Notes: a model not told the origin generated them from the sequence alone. Counted from the first letter of the stretch, positions 43,310-52,880 are shown. The stretch is DNA of 64,000 bases from Domibacillus mangrovi (GCF_001906925.1 NZ_MRWQ01000002.1:1-64000); one strand, 5' to 3'. Made by a program: numbers and translations.

Positions 43310-44227
43310 ATGTTAGCAAAGGTTTCAAAAAATATATTTCTCTACGCTTCACAAAACAAAGCCTTAAATACGGTCGCAAAGAAATGGGGCCTTAAATTTG
43401 GCGCGTCCCAAGTAGTAGCTGGAGTAAACATAGAGAGCGCGATCAATCAAGTTCAGCGATTAAATGAAAAAGGACTTCTCTGTACTCTCGATCATTTAGG
43501 AGAATTCGTTTCAAGCCGAGAAGATGCACTAGAAGCGACCGTATGTAATACAAGAACGTTGGAAGCCATTGCAAAGGCCGGCGTCAATAGTAACTTGTCG
43601 GTTAAAATGACCCAGCTTGGTTTAGATATCGATCGGGATTTCTGTGTCCAAAATATGCATCGAATTCTGGACACAGCTAAATATCACAATAACTTCGTCC
43701 GAATCGATATGGAAGATTACTCACATTGCCAAATTACTTTAGACATCTTAAAAGAGCTGCGTGAAACGTATACGAATGTCGGGACCGTCATTCAAGCTTA
43801 TTTGTTTCGAGCCGAACAGGACGTGAAAGAGTTGAAAGGCATTCCTCTTCGTCTAGTAAAAGGAGCATATAAAGAATCTTCTAAAGTGGCTTATCAGGAA
43901 AAAGAAAAAGTAGATGAAAATTATATGAGAATTATTGAAGAACATTTATTGAGCGGAAGTTATACAGCGATTGCGACTCACGATCATCATATCATTTCTA
44001 AAGTGAAAGATTTTGTGCAAAAAAATGAGATTAATCGTGATCAATTTGAGTTTCAAATGCTGTACGGTTTTAGAACAGAGATGCAAGTAAGCTTAGTTCA
44101 AGAAGGATATAAAACTCGTGTTTATATTCCCTTCGGCGACGACTGGTTTGGCTATTTCATGCGCCGGCTCGCTGAAAGACCTCAAAATATCTCATTTGCG
44201 TTGAGAGGTTTTTTTCTAAAGAATTAA
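43310..44227 (+). CDS. putB: Proline dehydrogenase
   Basis: 305 residues, the monofunctional Bacillus-type enzyme (PutB/FadM). FAD-dependent oxidation of proline to pyrroline-5-carboxylate. Motifs: NLSVKMTQLGLDID, VRIDMEDYSHCQITLDI, GTVIQAYLFRAEQDV, the RLVKGAYKE block, ATHDHHIISK, and the C-terminal FQMLYGFR with YIPFGDDWFGYFMRRLAER that binds substrate and flavin. The next enzyme of the pathway, P5C dehydrogenase, is encoded convergently 320 bases away with a structured repeat between them. Confidence 0.93.
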   Translation: MLAKVSKNIFLYASQNKALNTVAKKWGLKFGASQVVAGVNIESAINQVQRLNEKGLLCTLDHLGEFVSSREDALEATVCNTRTLEAIAKAGVNSNLSVKMTQLGLDIDRDFCVQNMHRILDTAKYHNNFVRIDMEDYSHCQITLDILKELRETYTNVGTVIQAYLFRAEQDVKELKGIPLRLVKGAYKESSKVAYQEKEKVDENYMRIIEEHLLSGSYTAIATHDHHIISKVKDFVQKNEINRDQFEFQMLYGFRTEMQVSLVQEGYKTRVYIPFGDDWFGYFMRRLAERPQNISFALRGFFLKN

Positions 44228-44255
44228 AGTGTTCGTAACTACTGCCTAACCAAAG

Positions 44256-44297
44256 GGGATAAGCCACTGTTTATCAGCAGGTGCTTATACCCTCTTT
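44256..44297 (+). terminator. Terminator after the proline dehydrogenase gene
   Basis: GGGGATAAGC / GCTTATACCC (one mismatch) around a 14-base loop, then TCTTTATT. Confidence 0.6.
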
Positions 44298-44302
44298 ATT
44301 GA

Positions 44303-44523
44303 ATTAAGTGAATCTTCCATCAGCCGAGGTTTTCTGTCCTCCCCCACTGATGGAAGAGGAACTCACGTAAAGAGCGCCGCGTCCTGCGGCAATACCTGAG
44401 TGAACAGGCTCTGCCTGGCCCGAACCAATCGGGCCTTTACGGGCAGTTTGTCCCCCACTTATCCTTTTTCGATTTCTCTAATTGTTGAAATGGGGGTCTT
44501 ACTGCCCATTAATCTGCGATATA
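44303..44523 (+). repeat. Dispersed structured repeat, divergent copy (copy G)
   Basis: The left outer stem is changed on both sides, CTTCCATCAG / CTGATGGAAG, so the pairing is kept although the sequence differs from ATTCAGT / ACTGAAT. Then come CTCACGTA / TACCTGAGT (one mismatch), CCGCGTCCTGCGG, a changed hairpin CAGGCTCTGCCTG in place of CCGGCTTCAGCCGG (again compensated), CCCGAACCAATCGGG, the distal stem, and CTTACTGCCCATTAATCTGCGAT at the right end. It ends 24 bases before the pruA stop. Confidence 0.85.
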
Positions 44524-44547
44524 AGACTTTTGCATACCTCTTTCCCC

Positions 44548-46095
44548 TCAAAATGCCTCCGTTATGGTCTGTCCCTGCATATGGAGAAGCAAGTAATCCG
44601 GGCTTCCCGCTTTTGAATCTGTTCCCGACATATTAAAACCGCCAAATGGCTGATAGCCAACGATTGCGCCTGTGCACCCTCTGTTAAAATATAAATTGCC
44701 CACATGGAATTCTTTGCGCGCACGGGCGATGTGATCGCGATTATTGGAAAGTAGCGAGCCTGTTAGTCCGTAATCTGTATTGTTTGCAATCGTCATCATA
44801 TGATCGAAATCCTCCGCTTTGCATATAGCAACGACCGGACCAAAAATTTCTTCCTGCATAAGACGGTCTGTTTCTTTGACATCCGCAAAAATCGTTGGTT
44901 CAATGAAGTAGCCTTTTTCAGCATTTCCTGTTCCACCTGTCATCAAGCGGCCTTCTTCTTTGCCAATTTCAATATAGTCCATAATTTTTTTGTACGCTTT
45001 TTCATCAATAACCGGTCCCATATACGTATCAGCTTGTTCAGGGCTGCCTATAATTAATGTTTCGGTCAGTTCAACCACTTTTTTAAGCACTTCATCGTAC
45101 ACATCCTGATGAATGACCGCACGGGAGCCTGCTGAACATTTTTGACCGGTGAAGCCAAAGGCAGAATAAACAATGGATGAAGTAGCCAGGTCAAGGTCAG
45201 CGTCACAGTCAACAAGAATCGTGTCTTTTCCACCCATTTCCGCAATGACCCGCTTCAGCCAGATTTGACCTTCCTGTACTTTTGCCGCCCGTTCATAAAT
45301 ACGGCAGCCGACAGCACGGGATCCCGTAAACGATACAAACCGTGTTTTGGGATGCTCCACAAGATAGTCCCCGATTTCAGCGCCGCTGCCCGGAATATAA
45401 TTCAAGACGCCGGCCGGAAGACCCGCTTCTTCCATCACTTCCACAAATTTTGCAGCAATAACCGGTGCTGTCTCGGCCGGTTTTAAAAGAACCGTATTGC
45501 CAGTAACAAGCGCAGCGACAACTGTTCCCGCCATAATCGCCAGAGGAAAGTTAAAAGGTGAAATGACGACGCCAACGCCAAGAGGAATGTAATTGAACAC
45601 ATTTTGCTCACCCGGACGGCTGTTAACCGGTGCGCCGTTTTTCAGTTCAAGCATTTGCCGTGCGTAATATTCAAGAAAATCAATCGCTTCTGCCGTATCC
45701 GCATCTGCTTCTTTCCATGGCTTCCCTGCTTCTTTTACAAGCCAGCTTGAAAATTCATGCTTCCGGCGGCGGATGATCGCGGCGGAGCGAAATAATATGT
45801 TAGCTCGGTACGCCGCGTCTGTTGTTTTCCATGTTTCAAATGCTTGAAGCGCCGCCTGCATGGCCTGTTCCGCCAATTGTTTGTCGGCCATCGATACAAT
45901 ACCGATTATTTCGGCTTTTTTTGCTGGATTAATGGACTTTTCTTCTACGTTTGACACGATTTTTTCACCATTAATGACAAGCGGGTATTCTTGTCCAAGT
46001 TTAGTATTCACATAAGTAAGCGCTTTTTGAAAGGCCTTTTTGTTTTCTTCTTTCGTAAAATCAGTAAAAGGTTCATGCGTATAAGCTGTTACCAT
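44548..46095 (-). CDS. pruA: L-glutamate gamma-semialdehyde (P5C) dehydrogenase
   Basis: 515 residues, the length of RocA/PruA of Bacilli. Oxidises glutamate semialdehyde, the product of proline and arginine breakdown, with NAD. Aldehyde dehydrogenase marks: [36 protein letters not shown], the general base Glu in [13 protein letters not shown], the nucleophile Cys in [25 protein letters not shown], and the C-terminal [13 protein letters not shown]. It pairs functionally with the proline dehydrogenase convergent to it. Confidence 0.95.
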   Translation of the reverse strand: MVTAYTHEPFTDFTKEENKKAFQKALTYVNTKLGQEYPLVINGEKIVSNVEEKSINPAKKAEIIGIVSMADKQLAEQAMQAALQAFETWKTTDAAYRANILFRSAAIIRRRKHEFSSWLVKEAGKPWKEADADTAEAIDFLEYYARQMLELKNGAPVNSRPGEQNVFNYIPLGVGVVISPFNFPLAIMAGTVVAALVTGNTVLLKPAETAPVIAAKFVEVMEEAGLPAGVLNYIPGSGAEIGDYLVEHPKTRFVSFTGSRAVGCRIYERAAKVQEGQIWLKRVIAEMGGKDTILVDCDADLDLATSSIVYSAFGFTGQKCSAGSRAVIHQDVYDEVLKKVVELTETLIIGSPEQADTYMGPVIDEKAYKKIMDYIEIGKEEGRLMTGGTGNAEKGYFIEPTIFADVKETDRLMQEEIFGPVVAICKAEDFDHMMTIANNTDYGLTGSLLSNNRDHIARARKEFHVGNLYFNRGCTGAIVGYQPFGGFNMSGTDSKAGSPDYLLLHMQGQTITEAF

Positions 46096-46361
46096 GAAAA
46101 TCCCTCCAAATTGATTTGATCCATGCTGATGAAAATAAATAGCTTGTCTACAATGAGCCTATTCCTTCTTATCAAGGAATAGTATTCGAAGTTCATCATT
46201 TCAGAGCGAAAACACGATTTACCTTATGCATGATTCATTTCAAGGAATGGGCTCTTCTTATTTTCCCTTCTTGCGCAAAACCCCTGTTACTTTTTGTTGA
46301 TTAGTGGTACTATTTTTCCTGGAGATTTTTCGTTAAATTATGCAGATAGGTAGGTATCCAT

Positions 46362-47300
46362 ATGGAACTAAACGTCGTTATTCAATCAATCGCTATTATA
46401 TCCTGTATGATCCTTATAGGGGCCATCCTCTCAAAAACATTCAAATTCAACGAAGACACAAGAGGAGTTTTCATTAGTTTAATCGTGAATGTTGCCATTC
46501 CATGTATTATATTATCAAGCATTTTTCACGTGGAGATGAACGAGAATATATTTAAGATGATTGTCCTCGTTTTTTGTTTATCCATCTTGATCAATCTGAT
46601 TGGAATCGGTGTTGGATGGCTACTTGCGTTTGTTTTTTATCGTCAATCCGCAATTAAAAGAGAGTTGGCCTTACTATCAGGTCTCGGTAATACAGGATTT
46701 ATCGGCATTCCTTTATGCGCTGTACTTCTTGGCCCTGAAGGTGCACTTTATGCGGCTATTTTTGATGCAGGAATGGACTTTACGACCTGGACGGTAGGAG
46801 TATTCATGCTTCAAAAGAATAAAATTTTTGACATTCAAACATTTAAATCCGTGATTAACATACCGATTGTAGCCATTGTAGCAGGATTAGTCATTGCTTA
46901 TTTTCAATTTACCCCCCCTTTGCTGGTCATTAACCTTGTTGACCAATTAGCAGCAATAGCAGCACCGTTAGCAATGTTTTATATCGGTGTTCTCGTCATG
47001 ACGTTACAAGGTTCAAAAGTGAAAGAATCCGGATCGAAAGTATGGATCCCCCTGACAACTAAGCTACTAATCCTTCCTGGAATAGTCGCATTCCTCATGC
47101 TCTTTTTAAAGCTTGAACAGACAATTATGCAAACCATCCTCATTCAATCCATGATGCCGACGCTGACACTGGCATCCATCCTGTTTGCGAAATACTCGGC
47201 AGACGAAAATCTCGGTGCTATAACGACTGTCCTCTCCACACTATTAGCATTATTGACCATTCCATTTATGATCTATTTAGTGAATGTATATGTATTGTAG
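46362..47300 (+). CDS. AEC (auxin efflux carrier) family transporter
   Basis: 312 residues with about ten membrane helices in two inverted repeats. Family marks are NVAIPCIILSSIFHVEM in helix 2, the GLGNTGFIGIPLCAVLLGPEGALYAAIFD segment, and in the C-half APLAMFYIGVLVM and MPTLTLASILFAKYSAD with the unwound-helix Pro. Substrate unknown; bacterial members move malonate, malate or amino acid derivatives. It is divergent from pruA with 266 bases between, so shared regulation is possible. Confidence 0.85.
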   Translation: MELNVVIQSIAIISCMILIGAILSKTFKFNEDTRGVFISLIVNVAIPCIILSSIFHVEMNENIFKMIVLVFCLSILINLIGIGVGWLLAFVFYRQSAIKRELALLSGLGNTGFIGIPLCAVLLGPEGALYAAIFDAGMDFTTWTVGVFMLQKNKIFDIQTFKSVINIPIVAIVAGLVIAYFQFTPPLLVINLVDQLAAIAAPLAMFYIGVLVMTLQGSKVKESGSKVWIPLTTKLLILPGIVAFLMLFLKLEQTIMQTILIQSMMPTLTLASILFAKYSADENLGAITTVLSTLLALLTIPFMIYLVNVYVL

Positions 47301-47342
47301 ATTCTCTTATTCAGTCAAACGTCCAAGTTAATAATAGACGAC

Positions 47343-47373
47343 ATAAAACCCTTTGAACACTAAAGGGTTTTAT
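47343..47373 (+). terminator. Terminator after the AEC carrier gene
   Basis: ATAAAACCCTTT / AAAGGGTTTTAT, loop GAACACT. Confidence 0.85.
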
Positions 47374-47392
47374 ATTGTCATTAATTTGACAT

Positions 47393-47432
47393 CAACTCAA
47401 AGCAAACTGCTTCACAATCCCGATAAATTGGC
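47393..47432 (-). pseudogene. Scrap of a second copy of the gene at 47541
   Basis: CAACTCAAAGCAAACTGCTT followed by CACAAT is identical to bases 47811 onward of the intact gene. On the minus strand it reads FIGIVKQFALS then stop, against FTGIVKQFALSWN in the intact protein. Sequence on either side is unrelated. Confidence 0.6.
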
Positions 47433-47540
47433 AATGGCGGGGAAATCAATCTGCTAATTAATCTGTATATCTCGTATTTTCTAAATGCTTATTCGGGAAT
47501 GGAGAATAACATCAGTATTCACTGAAAAGAAATTGTAAGA

Positions 47541-48299
47541 TTATTTTCTAACAATTTTTGATGGATTGTTTATTTTAAACGATGCTGGCTCATCCAATAT
47601 AAACGCTTCTTCCACTTCTTTCCCTTTTGGCAATTTCTTTTTCACAATTTTTCCGTCAAATTCAATTCTTTCTCCCAGTTGCAGTTCCACTTTTTTCAAC
47701 GTCTTACTGTGACTGCACCAAGCAATACCAACGTCAATTGGATTTTCTTGATCAATTTGAACTTGATCCAATACGACGACTTCATCGTTTTCCTCATTGA
47801 AATGATTCCAACTCAAAGCAAACTGCTTCACAATTCCTGTAAAGTGAACCTTTTCTACCGGCAATTCAAGTTTTGGTCGTTCAGCTTTCTTTATATTTTC
47901 TGCTTTCGGTTTTTCAGCTGGCCGTGTTGAAGATAAGGAACGTTCTTCAGCATCTGCCTTATTTACTTTGTCTTCTTTCCCGAAATTGGATGATTGCATA
48001 TCTTTTAAGTAATCCGGTAAAATGCAACTTAAATGGCCATCTTGAAATTCAATCACAAGCGTATTAAATGTCTTTGAAACACCAAACTCCTCGTATCCTT
48101 TAATCGTAACAAGGCGTTGATAAGTTTTATCTTTGTACCAAAATTCTTTTTTTACTTCTTTTGTGGAGGAAAGCCCCCACTCTCTCACTTTTTCTGCATA
48201 ATGATCTTCATCTTGAAACAGTTGGTACTCTCCTTTTGGAGAAATATAATGTGTTAAATCGGACTCTTCGATATGAGGATATGTAATCGCCATAGTCAC
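47541..48299 (-). CDS. Hypothetical two-domain protein with charged linker
   Basis: 252 residues. Residues 1-105 form one domain (YISPKGEYQLFQDEDHYAEK, VKKEFWYKDKTYQRLVTIKG, TLVIEFQDGHLSCILPDY). Residues 106-150 are a highly charged Lys/Glu/Ala/Pro linker. Residues 150-252 form a second domain (VHFTGIVKQFALSWNHFNEE, then a beta-rich ERIEFDGKIVKKKLPKGKEV). Cytosolic. I recognise no family, though the linker and small beta domains suggest a binding protein rather than an enzyme. A scrap of a paralogue lies 110 bases downstream. Confidence 0.7.
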   Translation of the reverse strand: MTMAITYPHIEESDLTHYISPKGEYQLFQDEDHYAEKVREWGLSSTKEVKKEFWYKDKTYQRLVTIKGYEEFGVSKTFNTLVIEFQDGHLSCILPDYLKDMQSSNFGKEDKVNKADAEERSLSSTRPAEKPKAENIKKAERPKLELPVEKVHFTGIVKQFALSWNHFNEENDEVVVLDQVQIDQENPIDVGIAWCSHSKTLKKVELQLGERIEFDGKIVKKKLPKGKEVEEAFILDEPASFKINNPSKIVRK

Positions 48300-48506
48300 A
48301 CTTCCTTTCTTTTTTTAACTTATAATAAAAACGGCTTCATTTTATCATGTTTCTTCTATAATACATGCTGAGCGGCTTCAAGAAAACCAATTGAAGCAAC
48401 GACACTTTTATAATTTCAAGAACAACGAAGCCATTTATCAGCAATTTTCATTTTCTTCTATTACACTAATCAGTAATGGTATAATTTTAAAAAAGGAGGG
48501 TACTGC

Positions 48507-48803
48507 ATGATATTAGAAGCTATGATACATCACGTTAAACGCGGAATGGAGATAGAATATGAAGAGGCTTTCCGTAAGGCATCCCTTATTATTTCTTCAA
48601 TGAATGGTTACATATCTCATGATTTACAGCGTTGTATGGAAGTTGAAGGGAAGTATTTACTCTTAGTAAAATGGGATAGTTTAGAGGACCATACAATTGG
48701 ATTTAGAGAATCACCGGAATATCAAGAGTGGAAGCAGCTATTACACCATTTTTATGATCCTTTCCCAACAGTAGAACATTTTGAAAAAGTGAACCTATCA
48801 TAA
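48507..48803 (+). CDS. Antibiotic biosynthesis monooxygenase (ABM) domain protein
   Basis: 98 residues of the dimeric ferredoxin-like ABM fold: MILEAMIHHVKRGMEIEYEE, then FRKASLIISSMNGYISHDLQ, the strand KYLLLVKWDSLEDHTIGF and SPEYQEWKQLLHHFYDPFP. In Bacillus, similar proteins (YhgC/YdhR types) are small monooxygenases or haem-degrading relatives; the substrate is not deducible. AAAGGAGG before the ATG. Monocistronic. Confidence 0.85.
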   Translation: MILEAMIHHVKRGMEIEYEEAFRKASLIISSMNGYISHDLQRCMEVEGKYLLLVKWDSLEDHTIGFRESPEYQEWKQLLHHFYDPFPTVEHFEKVNLS

Positions 48804-48969
48804 TACATACTTATTGTTCTAACGGGGACATGAGTTCGAGAGATCGAAGTATAACGTTCAACTTAATGAAACAGCCGTTCATGAAAAAAGCGAAATTATA
48901 TTTTCCAATTGACTCGAAATGAAGTTCCTATACAGCTGGATTTGCCTGTCCAGTAAGTGCATAGAGTGA

Positions 48970-49010
48970 AATAAGCCCCCATCTTTATATAAAACGGGGG
49001 CTTATTTTAC
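48970..49010. terminator. Bidirectional terminator
   Basis: AATAAGCCCCC / GGGGGCTTATT with a 15-base loop and T runs on both strands. It separates the ABM gene from the AmiS gene. Confidence 0.85.
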
Positions 49011-49071
49011 ACAGCATAATTTGAAACAAAAGAATTATTATTGGCTAAACTGGAATGCAGACAGGCATACG

Positions 49072-49695
49072 TTAAGCTCCTGATTTCATTTCAGAAGCTT
49101 TGGAAGATATAGAGGGCTTTACGGACAAATACGCAACTACGAAGAGGAGGATCGCGATTATCGTTACCGCCCATGTTGTTTTTGGCCCTACTTCATCCCA
49201 CTGGCCAATTAAGATTAGAAAAGCAGGAATAGTCGCAGTCATCCAGGATTGAATGAAGGTCACCCAGCCAGTAAAGATAGCAACGTTCTTCTTTGAAGCA
49301 AGTAATAAGTAAAACATTGTCCAAAGAAAAGCCCACATCGACCAAATGATGCCAAACTTCACATCGTGAAATTGGAAAAAGCTTACGCATGCATAGCCTA
49401 CTGCAAGGATGGCCACCCATAAGGAGTACCAGCCTACGCCCGAGGTATCAAGATTTTTCAGATTCGTAATACCTACATAGAGGTACGTTAGGCCAAATAG
49501 AAAAATACCAGAGGCATTAAAAATGGTCCAAGAATCCCCATTCGCTGTGAATATTAAATAGAATGGAGAGATCACTTGTATAGAACCGACAAAGAGATTA
49601 AACACTCCAGCGCTTTTGCCGTCGATTTTACCTAACAGCATTAAACTGTTGACAAATAATACAGCTCCAACATACAGTAGCCCAACCGAGTTCAC
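49072..49695 (-). CDS. AmiS/UreI family amide or urea channel
   Basis: 207 residues with six membrane helices. The family pattern shows in GLLYVGAVLFVNSLMLLGKI, the NLFVGSIQVISPFYLI segment, FGLTYLYVGITNL, SLWVAILAVGYACVSFF and FGIIWSMWAFLWTMFYLLLA. UreI/AmiS proteins are proton-gated or passive channels for urea and short amides. Beside N,N-dimethylformamidase genes, formamide-type substrates or products are the likely cargo (inference). Same strand as the DMFase genes but after a terminator. Confidence 0.88.
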   Translation of the reverse strand: MNSVGLLYVGAVLFVNSLMLLGKIDGKSAGVFNLFVGSIQVISPFYLIFTANGDSWTIFNASGIFLFGLTYLYVGITNLKNLDTSGVGWYSLWVAILAVGYACVSFFQFHDVKFGIIWSMWAFLWTMFYLLLASKKNVAIFTGWVTFIQSWMTATIPAFLILIGQWDEVGPKTTWAVTIIAILLFVVAYLSVKPSISSKASEMKSGA

Positions 49696-49902
49696 CTTTT
49701 AACCTCCTTCGTTCCGGATCCTTACGAAAGCAACCAATCGGACAACTGCTTGTTTTCTGCAATATCCATTTCACAAGCTCATCGCTTAAAATCTTCCCCT
49801 CTTCCGAACGGTTCAGCTTCCTTCCATTCCTCAATAATGTAAGAAAATCCCCTCATAAAACAATCATTGTCTTCAGATAATAACTATAATAAAATGCAGA
49901 CA

Positions 49903-50079
49903 TCATTTAGTGGATTCTGGTGTGGTAATAGTCTGAAAAGGGATAGAATCAAACATTTTTATCTCGGCTTTTTGATTACAAAATTGACAAGTACCTTTAC
50001 ATTTTTTCATTTTTTCTACGTGAGGAGTATGAAGATGTTTTAGCCCTTCTTTACCATGCTTCTGACAAACTATGACCAT
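49903..50079 (-). CDS. 58-aa Cys/His-rich small protein in the DMFase cluster
   Basis: ATG 50077-50079 follows GGGAGGG by 7 bases; TGA at 49903-49905. Cys5 and His8 (VCQKHG), His15/17/20, and a C-x3-C-x2-C group (CKGTCQFC, residues 27-34) would form a zinc or iron site. The last 24 residues are polar. It lies between the amidase genes and the AmiS gene on the same strand. Possible roles are a metal-delivery helper for the iron-dependent amidase or a small regulator; both are speculation. Confidence 0.65.
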   Translation of the reverse strand: MVIVCQKHGKEGLKHLHTPHVEKMKKCKGTCQFCNQKAEIKMFDSIPFQTITTPESTK

Positions 50080-50135
50080 ATTATACCCTCCCTTTCCGTT
50101 CTAAATAGGATGTGAGATATGAAAGGATGAAAAGA

Positions 50136-50176
50136 AAAGCAGCCAAGACTTTCTTAATAAAAACTTGGCTGCTTTG
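50136..50176 (-). terminator. Terminator after the DMFase large-subunit gene
   Basis: AGCAGCCAAG / CTTGGCTGCT with a 17-base loop, then TTTTCTTTTC on the minus strand. Confidence 0.85.
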
Positions 50177-50192
50177 ACTATATCTGTACTAT

Positions 50193-52499
50193 TTAATTAT
50201 TAACTTTATCTAATGTTTGCTCTGCTAGCCCTAATGGCAATGGTTCCTCTGACAAGAAGCGCTTCAATACATTCTCGGTAAGACGAGATATATTATTGTC
50301 ATAATTATTGTGAGATAAACTGCCGCAATAGGCAATGGAACCGGTCGAGAAAACAGCACCGCCATTAGGGGTAGGGTAATAGACCATATCTGCTCTCACT
50401 TTTGGATTTTCTTCTCCCCCAAGGCCCGTAATATTAAAGTACAATTCTTCCGCTACCGGCACATACACATTTGTGTGACCTTCTGATGAAGCCAGAATGA
50501 CCGCATGTGAAGGTGTCCCCAGCTCTTCATCGAAAATATCCAATTCTAATCCAGCAGCTCCTCCGCCCACTAGACCAAAGTCTCCCAGTATTTCATCCAT
50601 TTCAATACCTTCAAACACCCAATCTAAATTTGAATTAAAGCTGTCTTCTGAGCGGCGGTAGTAAGATGAAACTTCAAATCCTTCAGCCATATAGCCGACT
50701 CCGCATATTTTTTGAGGTGCTCTCCCCCGGTGCTTCCAAATGCTTCCTTGCTCTCCTGTAATACTTAAATGAATTTCACCTGGTTTTGATTTCCATCCTT
50801 GGTTTCCGTAATTTTTTCTAACTTCCATCAAGCTTGGGTTTTCGGGATCAAAGGTAACAACCCAATAAAATCCATTCGAGCCCATATACATAAAGCGGCC
50901 GCCGTTACTTTGGAAGTCTTCAACTGCATCTAACATAGGGCCTGAGAAATATTCGGGATGGGATCCAGTGATGGCCACCGTATAGTGATTGAGCAGTTCA
51001 GCTCCTTCAAAATGAAGATCTTGGTCGGTAATCACATCAAAATCAAATCCTTTTTCCGTCAACCAGTCAATTAAATGCAGATCTGCATTGAATTGCCATA
51101 GGGAAGGGGATAAATTATGACGGTATTTCGGTCTCATATTTAAAATCGGGCGTAAACTGGATGAGAAGCAGACCCCGGTTCCGTCATTATGATGATCATA
51201 GGTGGACAATCCGTATTCAGCGTGTTCACCAAGATACATATCTTCCTGCTGTACGACTGGAGCCCGTCCGAACATCAACTGTGCAAGTGGAATATCTTGA
51301 AATCTATTATTTGCATAAGCTAAATAACTCGCAGTAGGCAGGATGAGTACCGCTTTCGCAGTCGGTTGTCCTTTTTTAGGTCTGACGAAAAAGGTTATAT
51401 AATCTTCATTATCATCTTCCGCATAAACATGCGCCGCGTACACGCCACTTTTCAGATCATCCGGTACTTTCCACTCAAAATCCACCTCCCACTTTGCATC
51501 TGTCATATCATCATCATGGAAATGAATGGCTGCATATTGTTCCGGAGCATGAGTGAAATTTTGTTCCTCCGATGTCCAGTTATAGCCTGTTACAGCACGT
51601 GTTGGATGATTCACCGTTTCACCGTGGAGTTGATTGGGAGAAGCATCATACACTTTTTCCAGTTTCTTAAACCCTTTGCCTGTCATTCCTTGAGCGAAAT
51701 CCCATGCAGCCACTACTCCGTCACCGGTAGGATTGTCAATCCATGAAACCATTTCTTCTTTACTTAATGACATATTAGCCATACGCGGACGATCAATTTT
51801 CCCATTGTAACGCCATATGACCTTATGTTTCCCGTTTGTTTTTTGATCAAAGAGACTTGCGATCAAAAACGGAGCTTCAGTGGACGCATATGCTTGAACA
51901 GTCGTTACTTTTTCATTACGCGCATTCATGTGATCGATCCCATAAGGAAGGGAGAAACGCCCATTTGTTTTACTTATATTGGCTTCTTGGAAGACGGTCA
52001 ATTTTCCACTTTCCGCATCAAAGGAAGCGCCTACAAAATACCATGTTTGCGAAACTAACGGCTGGTTCGTACTTACTTTTTCAACCTTCCCCTCTTTGTC
52101 TCCAATCCATACTGCTAGACAGCCTTTTTCATCTATAAATAATCCATAGCCGGAATTTTGATTAGGTGACCATTTAGTCAGGATTCCCTGTACGCCTAAT
52201 TCTGGCGTTGTTGGAAAGATCATCGCTTGTAATGAAAAACTGCGAATATTTTCAAAAGGGGATTGGTCGTCGAATTTGACGTAGGACCCCATATAGATGT
52301 CTTGTTTTCGGCCCTCGTATTCTTTATCCACATCCGCATTTATTTTATTGATTTTTAAGCCGGGGCCCTTAGGATCTGAATCTCCGTGAATAAGATGGAC
52401 CATATCTGTTCTATATTTCTTGTGATCACTGCTCACCATGAATTTTATACGTTCACCAGGTTGAACACTCATTTGATTTGTATAACCGGTAATAGCCAT
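50193..52499 (-). CDS. dmfA2: N,N-dimethylformamidase, large (beta) subunit
   Basis: 768 residues, the size of DMFase large subunits. DMFase hydrolyses N,N-dimethylformamide to dimethylamine and formate using a mononuclear iron site in the large subunit. The N-terminal YTNQMSVQPGERIKFMVSS and a LamG-like jelly roll (about 85-290) are followed by the catalytic part with LPTASYLAYANNRF, YGLSTYDHHNDGTGVCFSS, the DLHLIDWLTEKGFDFDVITD Rossmann-like region, and FMYMGSNGFYWVVTFD. It is 24 bases after the small-subunit gene. GAGAGAGAT region supplies the ribosome binding site. Confidence 0.9.
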   Translation of the reverse strand: MAITGYTNQMSVQPGERIKFMVSSDHKKYRTDMVHLIHGDSDPKGPGLKINKINADVDKEYEGRKQDIYMGSYVKFDDQSPFENIRSFSLQAMIFPTTPELGVQGILTKWSPNQNSGYGLFIDEKGCLAVWIGDKEGKVEKVSTNQPLVSQTWYFVGASFDAESGKLTVFQEANISKTNGRFSLPYGIDHMNARNEKVTTVQAYASTEAPFLIASLFDQKTNGKHKVIWRYNGKIDRPRMANMSLSKEEMVSWIDNPTGDGVVAAWDFAQGMTGKGFKKLEKVYDASPNQLHGETVNHPTRAVTGYNWTSEEQNFTHAPEQYAAIHFHDDDMTDAKWEVDFEWKVPDDLKSGVYAAHVYAEDDNEDYITFFVRPKKGQPTAKAVLILPTASYLAYANNRFQDIPLAQLMFGRAPVVQQEDMYLGEHAEYGLSTYDHHNDGTGVCFSSSLRPILNMRPKYRHNLSPSLWQFNADLHLIDWLTEKGFDFDVITDQDLHFEGAELLNHYTVAITGSHPEYFSGPMLDAVEDFQSNGGRFMYMGSNGFYWVVTFDPENPSLMEVRKNYGNQGWKSKPGEIHLSITGEQGSIWKHRGRAPQKICGVGYMAEGFEVSSYYRRSEDSFNSNLDWVFEGIEMDEILGDFGLVGGGAAGLELDIFDEELGTPSHAVILASSEGHTNVYVPVAEELYFNITGLGGEENPKVRADMVYYPTPNGGAVFSTGSIAYCGSLSHNNYDNNISRLTENVLKRFLSEEPLPLGLAEQTLDKVNN

Positions 52500-52523
52500 G
52501 ATATCTCTCTCCTTTATGAATGT

Positions 52524-52880
52524 TTATTTAATTAACACACCGTGTTTTTCAAGCCTTTTAAGGAACAATGCATGTTCTGCTTTTTCTCGCGTATCATAAC
52601 ATTCATCTGAAAATACAATATAGGGAACTCCGCGCTTCCCAGGATGTGCGCCTAAACACCAGGTTTTATGGGGCTCTGTACAGACAATTAAGTCCTTGCC
52701 TTCGATTTCTTCATGGTTTCTTCTGAAATAATTCATCACCTGGCTCAATGCGTGGCTATGTCTGCCAACTGGATTTTTCCGATGCTCCTCAATTAACTCC
52801 TTTGTAATTAGGGGCTTAATGTTACGTTCAAGAATTCGTTTATCTGTTTCTAAATAAGCTTTCTTTGCCTGTTCATTCAA
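52524..52880 (-). CDS. dmfA1: N,N-dimethylformamidase, small (alpha) subunit
   Basis: 118 residues, matching the roughly 15-kDa DMFase small subunit. Helical protein with LETDKRILERNIKPL, HSHALSQVMNYFRRNHEEIE, CTEPHKTWCLGAHPGKRGVP and FSDECYDTREKAEHALFLKR. It packs against the large subunit and is required for activity in the known enzyme. First gene of the two-gene unit; AGGAGGG before the ATG. The promoter must lie in the 630-base gap upstream. Confidence 0.9.
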   Translation of the reverse strand: MNEQAKKAYLETDKRILERNIKPLITKELIEEHRKNPVGRHSHALSQVMNYFRRNHEEIEGKDLIVCTEPHKTWCLGAHPGKRGVPYIVFSDECYDTREKAEHALFLKRLEKHGVLIK

